DNA of 64,000 nucleotides, taken from Mucilaginibacter jinjuensis (GTDB lineage: Bacteria; Bacteroidota; Bacteroidia; Sphingobacteriales; Sphingobacteriaceae). The stretch is from positions 2,976,001-3,040,000 of the forward strand of contig NZ_CP117167.1 of assembly GCF_028596025.1 (NCBI RefSeq), in the 5' to 3' direction. The notes beneath the pieces were generated by a model that had not been told where the DNA came from, ran no database searches, and was given only the letters and a program-made list of their open reading frames with translations. Below are positions 1 through 8,638 of the stretch, one piece after another. How positions within the stretch are numbered: the stretch's first letter is position 1; each line of letters starts with the position of its first letter. Made by a program: the position numbers and the translations under genes.

Positions 1-287
1 ACCTTCGACCCGTACTTGAGTTGGCTTTATGTTTGATATTATATATTGAAAAAAAATTAATTAAAACAAAATATTATCGACCAGGTTATTGGTACACATT
101 TTTATAATTAGCGCTATCCGAAGCGTTCACGGAGTAATTAAAGTTGTTAAACAATTAATTTTTTTACAATGAATGCAACATCACCCTGGCTATTAAATGT
201 TAATACCAAACTTAATGATCCTGGCCTTCAGCCTATTATTGAACAGACCGCATTGGGTTATTCTTTTAAAGTTTTCACTAACAACAA

Positions 288-635
288 ATGAAACCATTAT
301 ACTTTACTATAGACAACGGATTGCAACTTATGGTAATCCCAGATACGCAGGCGCACCTGGACGGGCATACTATTATTACACGTACTTATAGCGTATTTCG
401 TGATATAGGAGCGGGCAACCCGCTTATATCACGTAGTAAAGAAAGTACGCTGCATTTGGAAAGGATTAATGATCCGGAATATTATGGATTCATCACCTTT
501 GAACTGCCGGGTTCTATATTTACTTATACCGCAGATGGCCAACTGGAGCTTACTTCTGAGGAAACTACTGAACTGATTGAACACTTGAGCGATATTCGCG
601 ATAACCCATCATTGTGGAACCAACCTGATAGATAA
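288..635 (+). CDS. Conserved-looking hypothetical protein, 115 aa
   Basis: No family recognised. The protein is soluble, with no signal peptide or membrane segment, acidic, with mixed beta-type sequence in residues 1-80 and a helical, Glu-rich tail (residues about 85-105). The ATG at 288 is the first in frame, and a perfect hairpin at 655-688 closes the unit, which supports a real transcribed gene. The 287 bases upstream are AT-rich and hold nothing else I can support. The response regulator follows about 85 bp downstream on the same strand, but the hairpin separates them. Function unknown. Confidence 0.6.
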   Translation: MKPLYFTIDNGLQLMVIPDTQAHLDGHTIITRTYSVFRDIGAGNPLISRSKESTLHLERINDPEYYGFITFELPGSIFTYTADGQLELTSEETTELIEHLSDIRDNPSLWNQPDR

Positions 636-654
636 GTATATGAATAGAGCTGCA

Positions 655-688
655 ATCAGATGTTGACACCACAGTGTCAACATCTGAT
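655..688 (+). terminator. Perfect 15-bp hairpin, probable terminator
   Basis: Two perfect 15-base arms (655-669 and 674-688) flank a 4-base loop (670-673). It lies 20 bases after the stop of the 115-aa gene. No U-tract follows (the next bases are cttaaaat), so it may be an RNA-end hairpin or a protein-binding palindrome rather than a full intrinsic terminator. Confidence 0.55.
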
Positions 689-719
689 CTTAAAATACTT
701 ACATTGCAAAAAAAGCAGC

Positions 720-1094
720 GTGAAGAAGAGAGTATTGATTATTGAAAACGATAACGATATCAGATTTATCGTGGAGTATATTTTGAATGAACGAGGTTTT
801 GAGACGCTAAGTATTCCTGAACCCTTGGATCTTTTAGAAATAATTCCTTTTCGGCCGGATGTGATTTTGTTGGACGAATTTATTAATAGCCGCCCAGGCC
901 ACCGTTTATGCCGCAAAATTAAACAGGTTAACGGCTTAAAAAATGTACCTATAATTATTATCTCTACGGCCCAGGATATTGAACTGATTGCGGCCGAATG
1001 TGAAGCCAACGATCATATCAGAAAACCATTTGATGTGGATGATATGGTAGCTACGGTGTTGCGTATTGTTAATCATCAGTCGCTGGCTTATTAG
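720..1094 (+). CDS. Single-domain response regulator (CheY-like)
   Basis: A stand-alone receiver domain of about 124 aa. With the GTG at 720 as residue 1, the fold reads in order: beta-1 with the acidic pocket (VLIIENDND, residues 5-13), the predicted phospho-acceptor Asp52 in VILLDEF, the switch Thr in ISTAQD (about 83) and the conserved Lys102 in RKPFD. An ATG at 660 would add 20 residues, but it lies inside the 655-688 hairpin and adds residues before the normal start of the fold, so GTG 720 is preferred. No output domain and no adjacent histidine kinase are visible, so it probably works through phosphotransfer or protein contact with partners encoded elsewhere. Confidence 0.8.
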   Translation: MKKRVLIIENDNDIRFIVEYILNERGFETLSIPEPLDLLEIIPFRPDVILLDEFINSRPGHRLCRKIKQVNGLKNVPIIIISTAQDIELIAAECEANDHIRKPFDVDDMVATVLRIVNHQSLAY

Positions 1095-1127
1095 AGAAGT
1101 GGGTTAAAATAAACGTTAGACTTTACA

Positions 1128-1195
1128 ATTACCATGATATTGTCGCCAATTTCCTCAAATCATCCATAAAATGGTTCGAGAAGCACCCGGTTGGG
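1128..1195. repeat. 67-bp dispersed repeat, copy 1
   Basis: This stretch matches 19937-20004 at roughly 59 of 67 positions by eye, in the same orientation. On the minus strand it encodes a fragment reading LLEPFYG-stop-FEEIGDN, the counterpart of LLEPFYGRFEKTGDN in copy 2. Here it directly abuts the recombinase relic. Confidence 0.75.
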
Positions 1196-1452
1196 CGCCC
1201 CAAGGTTCTTGCCCTTTCTTTTTTCTCTTGTAATAGGCTGTTAATCTAATACTAAAGTCCGCAACTTCATTGACGCGAGCGGTTCGATCTATCAATTTTT
1301 CAAGCGTGAATTTTCCGGGGTACATCGAACCAATCAATTCCCGGTTCGGTTTTTCATCTTCCAGGCTAACAAATCCATTAATAGACGATCATGCCATAAT
1401 TGCCCGCTTTAAGTCATCTTCAATATCCCAAAAGCACTTCGTTTTTAAATGA
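1155..1452 (-). pseudogene. Relic of a serine recombinase C-terminus
   Basis: On the minus strand, codons read RELIGSMYPGKFTLEK followed by DRTARVNEV. This lines up with the end of the intact recombinase at 20402-21970 (REILGSIFRKKLRFEK, then YRTGDLNEV), including the Lys-rich stretch afterwards. Further upstream the frame continues as DIEDDLKRAIMA and is interrupted by a TGA. After the Lys-rich part it shifts frame into the dispersed repeat. Only about 60-90 codons remain, without any catalytic resolvase domain. I read it as the decayed end of an older integrated element. The rest of the gap between 1095 and 1663 shows nothing recognisable. Confidence 0.6.
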
Positions 1453-1663
1453 GACGTGCGATATTTTAAAATGCAACCTCAAATTTTATTCCTTAGCCAT
1501 TTTAAGCCAAAATATAAAATAAGTTTGCATACAACCCCTATAATTTAATACTGAACAAACTGATTAAAATCAAAAATATGAATGTTGATTTATCGGACTG
1601 TTATTCCATTGGGAAACTTAATTGAATTGGTAAACAAGACTGTTTTAAATTAAATATCGGAAA

Positions 1664-1873
1664 ATGGCATCAAAGAAAAAACTTGATCTTTTGCTGATTC
1701 GGTTTAAAAAATACTGGAAACTACTATATTTTGCATTTCCTACAAAGGAAAAATTTCAAAGTGAGGTTTCTGACAGGGATAGTGAAAGGCCTGAAAACAA
1801 AAACCAGAAACAACCAAATAGTCAAATTAAAAACTATGCCATGAGAGTTATATATAAACGTAAGGCCGATTAA
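1664..1873 (+). CDS. Small basic hypothetical protein, 69 aa
   Basis: A short Lys-rich protein with an amphipathic N-terminal half (aromatic and leucine residues 9-28) and a polar Glu/Asn/Gln-rich middle. No family recognised, no lipobox and no clear transmembrane helix. It stands alone between the recombinase relic and the lipoprotein gene, without a convincing promoter. It may be a chance reading frame in AT-rich DNA. Confidence 0.3.
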   Translation: MASKKKLDLLLIRFKKYWKLLYFAFPTKEKFQSEVSDRDSERPENKNQKQPNSQIKNYAMRVIYKRKAD

Positions 1874-1980
1874 TCTTTATAGTATCTAACCTCCGTCTAC
1901 CTCGCTAAAGAAAATCCATTTTCTTTTCATTAGATCTTATTAATCCCTGTTTCTATAATTTATCTTTTTTTAATCGCTGG

Positions 1981-2002
1981 GTCTCATTTTGCAATTTGAG
2001 AC
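1981..2002. promoter_or_regulatory. Operator-like motif, copy a (palindromic)
   Basis: Read on the minus strand this is gtctcaaattgcaaaatgagac. It shares the core CAAATTGCAAnATG with four other sites (4644, 6478, 10206, 18797). This copy is also a near palindrome with GTCTCA/TGAGAC ends. It lies about 124 bp before the lipoprotein start at 2126. Confidence 0.55.
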
Positions 2003-2125
2003 ACAATTGAGCGTGACAGCATGTAATACTTCGTAAAATCAGCCTTTTATTTGGGTTAAATAAATTTTTTAAACAGCACGATCTGTACAAATTAGATTAA
2101 TCATACAAACAATAAAATTAAAATC

Positions 2126-2779
2126 ATGAAAAAGTTTAGAAAAGCAAATTGGATACTTCTCGCAATTGTATTCGCAACTTCTTGTGGCACCACCACTTCT
2201 ATAACGGGTTCTTATAAAGCTCCGGATGTGACGCAGGTATCGTATAAGAAAATCTTTATTTCGGTGCTTACTGAAAGTGCTACCATTAAAAATTCTGTAG
2301 AAGGCCACATTTCTGACTACCTTGGGAGTAAAGGTTACCAATCAGTAAAAAGTTCGGACGTTTTTCTTCCAAGTTTTCACTCCAGTGGCGAGGATAAAGA
2401 TAACAACGTTGTTTTAAGTAAAATACGCGGAACAAATAGCGACGCAATATTAACTATTGCCCTTGTTAAAAAAGAAACCGAAACCAGGTATGTACCCGGT
2501 AGTGGTGCTTATTATCCATATCGTGTAGGTTATTATGGTTCATTTGGGGCTTATTACCGATATGGCTATGGTACATTCTACACCCCGGGATATTACAGCA
2601 ATGACAAAGTGTATTATCTTGAAACTAATCTATATGATGCGGCTTCAGAAAAGTTAATATGGTCAGCACAATCTGAAACATATAATCCTTCTTCTTTAGA
2701 TAGCTTTTTGGCAGGTTATGAAAAAGCCATTATTAAGCAAATTGAGAAAGATCACCTTATTGCGCCAGCATCGAAATAA
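2126..2779 (+). CDS. Putative lipoprotein, DUF4136-like
   Basis: A 217-aa exported protein: a basic N-terminus, a hydrophobic stretch and a lipobox ending at Cys20 (FATSC), so it is likely tethered to a membrane on the periplasmic side. Residues 40-115 look like an alpha/beta domain of the DUF4136 kind (KKIFISVLTE, then SDAILTIALV). Residues 125-165 are rich in Tyr and Gly, and the C-terminus resumes with a Trp-Ser-Ala strand and a final helix. Function unknown; the DUF4136 resemblance is from overall pattern. Operator-like motif a sits upstream and a long hairpin directly follows the stop, so it is probably monocistronic. Confidence 0.75.
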   Translation: MKKFRKANWILLAIVFATSCGTTTSITGSYKAPDVTQVSYKKIFISVLTESATIKNSVEGHISDYLGSKGYQSVKSSDVFLPSFHSSGEDKDNNVVLSKIRGTNSDAILTIALVKKETETRYVPGSGAYYPYRVGYYGSFGAYYRYGYGTFYTPGYYSNDKVYYLETNLYDAASEKLIWSAQSETYNPSSLDSFLAGYEKAIIKQIEKDHLIAPASK

Positions 2780-2782
2780 CAC

Positions 2783-2826
2783 AAATAAGTACAGCGTAGA
2801 ATTAGAATTCTACGCTGTACTTATTT
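2783..2826 (+). terminator. 21-bp perfect stem, probable terminator
   Basis: Arms at 2783-2803 and 2806-2826 are exact reverse complements with a 2-base loop. The hairpin starts 4 bases after the lipoprotein stop codon. Both arms end in A/T-rich sequence, so it could act on either strand. From here to 3082 I see only AT-rich intergenic DNA. Confidence 0.7.
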
Positions 2827-3082
2827 CATTCAACGAAAACTTAAGGGCAATTGTCTAACGTGTATTTATATATCGGGAAGCCCTAAACCTAAACTAAGTA
2901 TCGAATCTGTTTCGCGTGTACAAAGCCTGGCCATATTGATTAATTTTGGAAATTTAATTAGAACGATTAAATATAAAACAGCAAAAAAATAATTGTTTTT
3001 TTAGATATGTTAAAAAAACCAAAGTCTTTTTGTTCTCGTAAATATTTACGTATGCATTAAATCAACCCTAAAATTTACACAT

Positions 3083-4300
3083 ATGGACGCTAAACTTTTA
3101 CCATTTTTTTTCTTCTCTACTGCACTGGTTGGATTTTGGTCGTCTATCATATTGATTTCATCAAAAAGACTTTTATCTCAGAATTTTTATTTAGCGCTAT
3201 GTATATCCAGTTTGTCATTTTGCGCGGTTTATAATTTCTTGTATTTATACGGGGCGATTGCCGATTTTCCATTTTTGTTCATAATGGCTAAATCGATCAT
3301 ATATCTGATCGCACCTTGTTCTTATTTATATATTCGAAATACTTTACATCCAGAAAATCCCTATCGGCTGACTGATGTATTGAATTTTATGCCATTTGTT
3401 GCGGTTTTGTTTATTTTGGCTAATGCAAGCTTACGTAGCCCTGTAACTATTCAAAAAGCATTGTCGGATAGCTCTATTACTTGGTTTGTTGATGTTAGCC
3501 ATTCCAGCTTATATTACATTTTCTCTATAGCAAAAATATTGTTGTGGCTCTTTTATGCCTGTATGCAAACGTTAATGATCATAAAGTTTGAAGGTAAAAG
3601 ATCGATAGGTAATCTAACTTTTAATCATCGTCTAATTAATTGGGTTAAGATTTTTAACATTACCGTAATCATTCTGTTTACGTCTTTATTAGTGCAGTTT
3701 ATTGCTAATGTTTCATATATCAGCCTTGAATTTGTGAGCGATATTAATATGTCTCTTGTGTTATTATTTGTCGTGATAATTTTGAGCGCTCGGCCGCATG
3801 TTCTCTATAGTTTGGAACCAGTTTCGTCAGGCTCAGAAAAATTAAACATAGAAACAATTTTACCCGAAGAGCACAGAGAGATAATAACAACTTCAGCAAC
3901 CACACAAGATGTTTATGAACAGGATGTAAAACAATTATTTAGTTCTGAAAAGAAAGCAAGGTATTTAAATATGCTAAACGAATACCTCCTTAATTCAAGA
4001 CCTTTCCTAAATAAAGGGCTTACTGTAAAAAAGCTTGCAGAGCTAAGCGGCATTCCTGCTCATCACTTATCTAATTTGATTAGTATTGAATATAGCATGC
4101 CTTTTCAGGATTATATTAATGTGCAACGCATAGAATATCTTAAAACTCATATTGGTAATTCTGATTGGGAACATTTAACCTTAGAGGGAATTTGTTGGGA
4201 GGTCGGTTTTACATCAAGAAGTACCTTCTTCAGGGCGTTCGTAAAACATACCGGTGTTTCGCCTTCCGATTATTTCGAGTCGTTAAAAAACGCAGTCTAA
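3083..4300 (+). CDS. Membrane-anchored AraC-family transcriptional regulator
   Basis: 405 aa. The first 240 residues carry several hydrophobic helices (about 7-27, 35-55, 62-80, 100-117, 145-165, 190-212, 222-238), a multi-helix membrane sensor. A roughly 60-residue linker follows, and then a C-terminal AraC/XylS DNA-binding domain (about 300-400). That domain shows both helix-turn-helix units: LTVKKLAELSGIPAHHLSNL, and ICWEVGFTSRSTFFRAF followed by GVSPSDYF. Proteins of this layout are common in Bacteroidota. It is the only sequence-specific regulator with this domain in the accessory region and lies amid five copies of an operator-like motif, so it is the best candidate to bind them. The link is inference. 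No copy of the motif lies directly before its own gene. Confidence 0.88.
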   Translation: MDAKLLPFFFFSTALVGFWSSIILISSKRLLSQNFYLALCISSLSFCAVYNFLYLYGAIADFPFLFIMAKSIIYLIAPCSYLYIRNTLHPENPYRLTDVLNFMPFVAVLFILANASLRSPVTIQKALSDSSITWFVDVSHSSLYYIFSIAKILLWLFYACMQTLMIIKFEGKRSIGNLTFNHRLINWVKIFNITVIILFTSLLVQFIANVSYISLEFVSDINMSLVLLFVVIILSARPHVLYSLEPVSSGSEKLNIETILPEEHREIITTSATTQDVYEQDVKQLFSSEKKARYLNMLNEYLLNSRPFLNKGLTVKKLAELSGIPAHHLSNLISIEYSMPFQDYINVQRIEYLKTHIGNSDWEHLTLEGICWEVGFTSRSTFFRAFVKHTGVSPSDYFESLKNAV

Positions 4301-4643
4301 TCCAACTAAATCTATATAAGCTTTTCGGAGCCGATATCTTAAAGAGCCATACTCTATCAGCATTCCTGCATTCTTTTTGGTTTTAAATTTTAACCAAAAC
4401 AACTATCTATTATTAGTTTCACCCCTTTCAAAAGTCGGCTATTGCATTAATTTCTCAATAATTCAGGCTGATCCTTGAATTGCATATTTTCGTTTATTGT
4501 TAAAGGAAAATACGTTCCATTTTTTTAAATGATAAGCCATTATCATTTTAAATTATCTCGTTTGTTACGTTGATTACAGTCTGATAAAATAATTTAAATG
4601 GTCGGAGTTCGATAAATAGTCCGAAAAAGGTCGGCAATATTGC

Positions 4644-4665
4644 GTCTCAAATTGCGATATGCGCC
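4644..4665 (+). promoter_or_regulatory. Operator-like motif, copy b
   Basis: Reads GTCTCAAATTGCGATATGC followed by GCC, about 100 bp before the DUF2490 gene start at 4766 and in the same orientation. A small palindrome gcaatattgc lies just upstream (4634-4643). The remainder of 4301-4765 is AT-rich and holds no gene I can support. Confidence 0.6.
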
Positions 4666-4765
4666 CCAATACTAATCTAATGCTCCATTGGCATTTGTAA
4701 TATTAATGTTCTTTGCGTAGGCAATAGCAAAATCTGATTATAAAAAGCTAAGCCAGCACGTTGAA

Positions 4766-5518
4766 ATGCCCCTGAAAATTATTGCAAGATTTATCGACGG
4801 TTTGAAATTTGTAAGGCCGATAATTTATACGCTGGTACTGCTGAGTATATCTTTTCATGCTTCTGCACAAAGTTCAACGTTTCAACTATGGACGGATTTT
4901 ACTCAGAATTTGAGGTTAAATAAAGGATATACGTTAGATAATGAAATTTCTTATCGAACAATCTTTGGAAATGACACAAAATGGAGAAGCTTGAATCTGA
5001 CCCCTAAAATTACAAAATCGCTTGGCGACCACTGGGATATAATGTTTTATATGGGGTTCATTGCTACGCGACAAGAAGCAGATTATAATACAAGAGAATT
5101 GAGGCCTGGGATTGGTGCCAAATATTACCTTAAACCTACTCAGCGTTTAACACTTGGCCTTTTGACAAGGCTGGAATCACGGGAAGAATATACTACGGAG
5201 GTAAGCACATGGAAAGAAAGCATGCGGTCGAGGTTTAGACTGGAGCAAAATTATCTGTTTAATCGAAAATCTATGGCAGATAACCATGTATGGTACGGGT
5301 TGGCTGATCAGGAGTTTTATTTGACCCTTGGTAAATCGGTACAAGAAAAGTACTCAAATCAAGTAATGATAAGGGTGGGAGTAGGGTATAAGCCCAATAA
5401 TCACTGGCGCTATGAGGCGGTTAACGCATATCAGTTTTCAAGGAATACCATCGATGGGGAATTTGGCTATGCAAATAATCAAATCTTACGATTACGCTGC
5501 AGATACTACTTCAATTAA
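4766..5518 (+). CDS. DUF2490 family outer-membrane barrel protein
   Basis: 250 aa. The N-terminus has a hydrophobic signal segment ending near ASAQSS (residues about 33-35). The rest consists of alternating amphipathic strands ending in an aromatic residue (final RLRCRYYFN), typical of a small outer-membrane barrel. The pattern of WTDFTQNLRLNKGYTLDNEI and the later AVNAYQF and FGYANNQ strands fits DUF2490. Function of the family is unknown. The ATG at 4766 gives a somewhat long n-region of about 18 residues. Operator-like copy b lies upstream. Confidence 0.8.
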   Translation: MPLKIIARFIDGLKFVRPIIYTLVLLSISFHASAQSSTFQLWTDFTQNLRLNKGYTLDNEISYRTIFGNDTKWRSLNLTPKITKSLGDHWDIMFYMGFIATRQEADYNTRELRPGIGAKYYLKPTQRLTLGLLTRLESREEYTTEVSTWKESMRSRFRLEQNYLFNRKSMADNHVWYGLADQEFYLTLGKSVQEKYSNQVMIRVGVGYKPNNHWRYEAVNAYQFSRNTIDGEFGYANNQILRLRCRYYFN

Positions 5519-5666
5519 TATAATGCTATTAACACGAAGAAAATAATATAAAGCAGGATAGGAGTACCTGCTTTTACTCTTGATATCATTTACCAGCAAA
5601 GTCTTTACAACCAATTTATAGCCATCAATAAAAAAATAATAAATAAACAAACAACAAATTAAAATT

Positions 5667-6143
5667 ATGAAACGTATCATTTTAACACTGGTTCTTGCCG
5701 GATTTACTTTCGGTGCCTTTGCGCAGGTAAGCAAAGAGGATGTGGCTATCACCCAGGCCTATTTTAAAAAGGACAAAAAGGCTTTGGTGCACGATGTCCT
5801 AAAATTGAGCGATGCTCAAGGCCACGCATTTTGGCCGGTTTATGAGGCCTATGAAGCAAAGCGAGTGGCGATCAGCAATAAACGTATCGCCATTATTAAC
5901 GACTATCTGAAGGGGTATCACACGCTTACAGGTCAGGAAGCCACTGCACTTACAGGACGTTTGTTTGCAAATGATAAAGCGCTGCTGGATTTACAGAAAT
6001 CATTTTTTAACAAATTTGTAACTGCTGTAGGTGGCTTAAATGCAGCTAAATTTTATCAATTGGAATATTATGTACAAAGCGTAGTTAGAATGCGTGTGCA
6101 GGATACGATTCCATATATCGGCGAAACAGACGCTCATCAATAA
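5667..6143 (+). CDS. Secreted helical hypothetical protein, 158 aa
   Basis: Signal peptide at residues 1-20 (MKRIILTLVLAGFTFGAFAQ), cleaved before VSKED. The mature part is almost entirely predicted helix with many Ala, Lys and Tyr residues, including a FWPVYEAYEAKR segment. It resembles periplasmic helical proteins of the Spy/CpxP type in general character only; I cannot assign it. It sits alone between the DUF2490 gene and a strong hairpin at 6289-6321. Confidence 0.72.
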   Translation: MKRIILTLVLAGFTFGAFAQVSKEDVAITQAYFKKDKKALVHDVLKLSDAQGHAFWPVYEAYEAKRVAISNKRIAIINDYLKGYHTLTGQEATALTGRLFANDKALLDLQKSFFNKFVTAVGGLNAAKFYQLEYYVQSVVRMRVQDTIPYIGETDAHQ

Positions 6144-6288
6144 GTCTTCATTTACCAACGCACTTATTTAATAGGAGTTAGGTATTCCATCTCCTGCTTT
6201 TCTTACCCAAACTAATGAAAAGTAGGAGGTTTGTTGAACGATAAGACAGTTTTCGAATGGCTATGTTATTCGTTCGGTAAAACCGAGA

Positions 6289-6321
6289 AAAAAGCGCAAT
6301 CATACTATGATTGCGCTTTTT
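6289..6321 (+). terminator. Intrinsic terminator
   Basis: Arms at 6289-6303 and 6307-6321 form a 15-bp perfect stem with a 3-base loop, including the GC-rich core gcgcaatc. The A-run and T-run at the ends make it usable on both strands. It lies about 146 bp downstream of the 158-aa gene. The stretch 6322-6598 contains operator-like copy c and otherwise nothing recognised. Confidence 0.72.
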
Positions 6322-6477
6322 CATTCAAGTGAATTACACGTCCTGATACCATATTATGCCACCCTCCGCCTTAAATGTGTTGATGGCCAAATTCAATCCC
6401 GATCACATCCATTGATCATCCACAACAGTTTATCAATCTTAATTTGACCGTTTATAACGCCTTTCTCAGGGATTATG

Positions 6478-6499
6478 GATGCAAATTGCAAGATGCAAC
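6478..6499 (+). promoter_or_regulatory. Operator-like motif, copy c
   Basis: The core reads CAAATTGCAAGATGCAAC. It ends 100 bp before the start of the 6599-9223 operon. The left GTCT part of the motif is degenerate here (gatg). Confidence 0.5.
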
Positions 6500-6598
6500 A
6501 CATCGCGGCTATTTTGATTCGCATGTCAACAAAGAAGACATGATCTTGCTGTAAATATAATCGCTGAAAATTATTGTAAAACCGATAACTCGTAGTTT

Positions 6599-7360
6599 AT
6601 GAAAGCTTTGTTAAATATCATACGATTAGGGGTTATTTTAATCATGCCCTTTTTTATAGAAACAGGACAAAGCTACGCCCAGGCTATTTCTTCAATTTCT
6701 AAGGCGGATTCTGTAAATGATAACTTTGACATTAAAAAATACAGTTTCATTTTACCTCAGCCTTTACCAAAAGGCAAGTACTCTCAGCAGATTGGGATAC
6801 AGTATGTAGTTGTACCAAAGGATTGGACCACCGAACAGATTACTGCCCCAATGTTCAGTTATACCGGAAAGTATACACTGCCTTATGGGTTTAATTTACA
6901 GGCAAGTTTGGCCACGCTATTTGTTTCAAACCGGCTTAATTTTGGGCCATTTTGGAATTATTCATCAGGCAATCTATATTTTGGAGCGGGTTATCAGGTA
7001 GCCTATAACCTCGGGTGGTTAAAACAATTCGGCTTTAATACAACGCTTAATATCTGGGAGCAGCAGCCTTCACTTACAGTTGGTTATAGTTTTAAAACAA
7101 TGGCAGTTGTGTTAAGAGGGGATATGTATCTTACCAGTTCGCTCAAAGAAACACAGGCTGGCCATACCATTTCTTACCCTTCTTTTTTAAATGGGTATAG
7201 TGTAACCGGCACCATTGAACAACGGTTATGGAAAAACCATCTGATGTCATTTGGATTTAAGTTTAACTATCTGAAATATCACATCATAGCCTGGCCGGCA
7301 TTCCCGGTTAACAAATACCGCTATTCAGTTCCTGAGTTTGATTTAGGTCTTAGTTTTTAA
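6599..7360 (+). CDS. Putative outer-membrane beta-barrel protein, 253 aa
   Basis: Signal peptide at residues 1-28 (hydrophobic core, cleavage near SYAQA). The remainder alternates short amphipathic strands with Gly/Asn turns and ends in a terminal strand VPEFDLGLSF with C-terminal Phe, a classic barrel-assembly signal. No named family recognised. First gene of a tight three-gene operon: its stop TAA overlaps the ATG of the glycerophosphodiesterase gene by one base (TAATG), which implies translational coupling. Confidence 0.72.
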   Translation: MKALLNIIRLGVILIMPFFIETGQSYAQAISSISKADSVNDNFDIKKYSFILPQPLPKGKYSQQIGIQYVVVPKDWTTEQITAPMFSYTGKYTLPYGFNLQASLATLFVSNRLNFGPFWNYSSGNLYFGAGYQVAYNLGWLKQFGFNTTLNIWEQQPSLTVGYSFKTMAVVLRGDMYLTSSLKETQAGHTISYPSFLNGYSVTGTIEQRLWKNHLMSFGFKFNYLKYHIIAWPAFPVNKYRYSVPEFDLGLSF

Positions 7361-8613
7361 TGATCGTCAATATGAAATATCAATTTATATACTTGTTCCT
7401 GATGCTTCCGGTATTCTTTTCCTGTAATAAGAATCAGCTCACTGTGCCTCCTGTAAATTCCAACGACAATCTGGCAAATACACAAACAATTGCGGCAACT
7501 GTGATGAAGAATATGGAAGGGGTGTATTCCTTAAGTAATGGAAGCATTGGCTTGGGTACTGAATTTGTATGTAAAGTATCTAAAACTAAAGTATCTTTCT
7601 TTAGTAACCAAAGTGGTTTGTTCTTTATTTTGAGCTATGGGCTAAACAACTCAGATGGCTCTATTCAATTCTCAGGATTCTGGCGAAACGCAGCAAACGC
7701 AGATCAGGGTACGATTAATTTCTCCGTGGCTACAGCGGATGGCGCATTAGACTTAATTAAGAATGGTATAGCAACCAATATTCAATTAAAAGGCAATTTC
7801 AATTCTCCCGCACAGCCCATCAGCATAAAATATAAACGCCCTTTTTCCCAGTACGTATTAACTCATGAATTCTCAATTTTAGCACACGGAGGTATTCCGG
7901 TTAAGACTAATCCACCATTTGCAACGAATTCATTAAGTGGCGTTTCGCATGCTGAAGATTATGGAGCTAACGGTATTGAAATTGATATCCAGCTCACCAA
8001 AGATAATGTGCCCATTTGTATGCACGATCCGTCATTTGATAACAGGCTCACGCAAAAAGGCCCCTTGTACGGTAAATTCAGCGACTTTAACTTTGACTTC
8101 CTGCAGCAATATGTAAGTCTGGTTGACGGGCAGAAAATCCCGTCATTAGCGCAAGCGCTCCGAACGTTTGTAGATTCTACAACGATGAAATATGTTTGGA
8201 TGGATGTGAAGGGTGATCCGGACATATTTAAGTATATGGAACCCGTTGTGCGGGATGCTTATGCCCATGCCCGTGCGGTAAACCGGGACGTAACTATATT
8301 TGCCGGCCTGCCATCTGAGGATGTAATGGCAGAATATCAAAAACAGCCAACTTATGGAGCCAGTTTTCCATGTATGTGCGAGTTGAGTCTCCAGGACGCT
8401 ATTGATAACCATTGTCAATTCTTTGCCCCACGGTATACATTGGGTTTGTTACTGGATGATGTTAACAAAGGGCATACCCTCGGCATAAAATCGTTGACCT
8501 GGACTTTAAGTGATAACACCACTATACTAAGCTATTTGCAGAACGGGAAATTTGATGGATTTCTCTCCGACAACACCCCTTATGTGGTCTATGATTATTA
8601 TGCACTCTATTAA
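7360..8613 (+). CDS. Glycerophosphodiester phosphodiesterase family lipoprotein
   Basis: 417 aa. Lipobox ending at Cys22 (PVFFSC). Residues 40-150 form a beta-rich N-terminal region I cannot name. Residues about 170-410 are a GDPD-type TIM barrel: catalytic His176 in LAHGG, metal-binding Glu207 and Asp209 in GIEIDIQLTKD, second His222 in ICMHD, and the late strands KSLTWTL and FDGFLSDNTPYV. Known enzymes of this family hydrolyse glycerophosphodiesters to glycerol-3-phosphate and an alcohol. The usual HRG is HGG here, so the true substrate is uncertain. Overlaps the upstream barrel gene by one base and is followed by a second barrel gene, suggesting surface-linked lipid or phosphodiester scavenging (inference). 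A second in-frame ATG at 7372 would give a shorter n-region. Confidence 0.82.
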   Translation: MIVNMKYQFIYLFLMLPVFFSCNKNQLTVPPVNSNDNLANTQTIAATVMKNMEGVYSLSNGSIGLGTEFVCKVSKTKVSFFSNQSGLFFILSYGLNNSDGSIQFSGFWRNAANADQGTINFSVATADGALDLIKNGIATNIQLKGNFNSPAQPISIKYKRPFSQYVLTHEFSILAHGGIPVKTNPPFATNSLSGVSHAEDYGANGIEIDIQLTKDNVPICMHDPSFDNRLTQKGPLYGKFSDFNFDFLQQYVSLVDGQKIPSLAQALRTFVDSTTMKYVWMDVKGDPDIFKYMEPVVRDAYAHARAVNRDVTIFAGLPSEDVMAEYQKQPTYGASFPCMCELSLQDAIDNHCQFFAPRYTLGLLLDDVNKGHTLGIKSLTWTLSDNTTILSYLQNGKFDGFLSDNTPYVVYDYYALY

Positions 8614-8638
8614 GATTTGGATTATCAATAAGGTAACT

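Noticed and set aside
660..719. Longer N-terminus of the response regulator from ATG 660
   Set aside because: The extra residues precede the normal start of the receiver fold and the ATG lies inside a perfect hairpin.
1270..1452. 60-codon plus-strand frame
   Set aside because: It is the antisense shadow of the recombinase relic on the minus strand.
1521..1546. Promoter for the 69-aa gene (TTTG and TATAATTT)
   Set aside because: The spacing between the two elements is about 13 bases, too short for the Bacteroidota consensus.
6322..6477. Possible gene remnant with short coding-like stretches
   Set aside because: No frame gives a coherent protein sequence across more than about 25 codons.
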